NCBI GenBank assembly: GCA_039930985.1
Contig: JBDTSV010000127.1
Coordinates: 1-15,243, forward strand
Direction of reading: 5' to 3'
From: CADEED01 sp039930985
GTDB lineage: Bacteria; Pseudomonadota; Gammaproteobacteria; Steroidobacterales; Steroidobacteraceae
Length of the DNA stretch: 15,243 nt
Position 1 is the first letter of the stretch. The number at the start of each line of letters is the position of its first letter. Positions 14,783 to 15,243 of this stretch are shown here, piece by piece. A program made the translations under genes and the position numbers. The notes below the pieces were generated by a model. It saw only the letters and a program-made list of their open reading frames with translations. It had not been told where the DNA came from and ran no database searches.

Positions 14783-15243
14783 GTGTTGAATGAGCCGCTG
14801 TCGGTAACAGGTGCCATCCTCAGACGTGGATCGTTGCGCGCCGCGATTTACGACCGTTTGACGCGCTCCCTGGGCAAAGAGCCCGAAACCGCGACCCCGC
14901 GCGACATATACGATGCGCTGTCGCTCGCGGTGAGAGAGGAATTGTCCGCTCGCTGGCTGGCGACCCAACGCCGCGTGGCTCGCGCCCGGGTCAAACGGCT
15001 GTGTTACCTGTCGGTGGAATTCCTGCCCGGGCGTTCCCTGGTCAATGCGCTTTCGAGCCTCGACAACGAGTTCGTCGATGAGGCGCGCGTCGCTGTGGCC
15101 AGCATGGGCCACGACCTTGACGCGGTCATCGCGCTCGAAGTGGATCCTGGCCTCGGCAATGGCGGTCTCGGCAGACTGGCAGCCTGCTTCCTCGATTCAC
15201 TGGCGACGCTGCAATACCCCGCCACCGGGTATGGCATCCGCTA
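14783..15243 (+). CDS. glgP: Glycogen/maltodextrin phosphorylase, N-terminal part (cut by window end)
   Basis: An open frame from GTG 14783 runs off the window after 153 complete codons. AGAAGG lies 8 nt before the GTG, and the frame is closed upstream by TAG at 14765-14767, so the start is well placed; a TTG at 14786 is the only close rival. Family motifs are clear: LCYLSVEFLPGRSL at about 73-86, then DPGLGNGGLGRLAACFLDSL from residue 121 and PATGYGIR at the edge. These belong to the GT35 alpha-glucan phosphorylases, PLP-dependent enzymes of roughly 800-850 residues that release glucose 1-phosphate from glycogen or maltodextrins. The PLP-binding lysine lies in the missing C-terminal part, so glgP versus malP cannot be settled. 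The divergent polyphosphate glucokinase supports a role in glucan use. Confidence 0.93.
   Translation, partial: MLNEPLSVTGAILRRGSLRAAIYDRLTRSLGKEPETATPRDIYDALSLAVREELSARWLATQRRVARARVKRLCYLSVEFLPGRSLVNALSSLDNEFVDEARVAVASMGHDLDAVIALEVDPGLGNGGLGRLAACFLDSLATLQYPATGYGIR

Overview
This window looks like the chromosome of a GC-rich, Gram-negative bacterium. The evidence is an outer-membrane beta-barrel with a signal peptide and a C-terminal Trp-Arg-Phe, a periplasmic alpha-2-macroglobulin with penicillin-binding protein 1C, and a divergent polyphosphate-glucokinase/phosphorylase pair. A gammaproteobacterium, perhaps of the Xanthomonadales/Nevskiales/Steroidobacter kind, is my best guess, but no 16S rRNA or other marker is present to prove it. 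I see no transposase, integrase, CRISPR array, tRNA or rRNA. The region reads as ordinary chromosome, not a mobile island.

Positions 1-4000 hold signalling and oxidative-stress genes. They begin with the tail of a ferritin-like gene and a small cytoplasmic histidine kinase (HisKA_3 type). A stand-alone receiver protein on the opposite strand overlaps the kinase tail to tail. A LuxR/NarL-type response regulator and a Fe/Mn superoxide dismutase (sodB-like) follow on the minus strand. Next comes a beta-barrel outer-membrane gene interrupted by one in-frame TAA, then a second stand-alone receiver ending in a Rho-independent terminator. One kinase, one DNA-binding regulator and two output-less receivers so close together suggest a split phosphorelay around iron/superoxide stress; that link is inference.

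Positions 4000-4650 hold one doubtful small minus-strand ORF and one convincing small hydrophilic protein with a strong ribosome binding site.

Positions 4656-13660 are a minus-strand operon transcribed right to left. A 1897-residue thioester-type bacterial alpha-2-macroglobulin (YfhM-like) overlaps pbpC by ATGA. After 18 bp comes an alpha/beta hydrolase carrying the full fluoroacetate-dehalogenase active-site set. The first two form the known periplasmic defence/repair pair; the hydrolase is an unusual addition.

Positions 13800-15243 hold polyphosphate glucokinase (minus) diverging from the start of a glycogen/maltodextrin phosphorylase (plus, cut off by the window end). Together they would turn stored glucan into glucose 1-phosphate and glucose 6-phosphate. 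Their shared 170-bp intergenic region contains palindromes that may be operators.

I found no clearly new biological system. The points most worth checking are the nonsense codon in the barrel gene, the overlapping kinase/receiver pair with its scattered receivers, and the dehalogenase-like gene in the macroglobulin operon.
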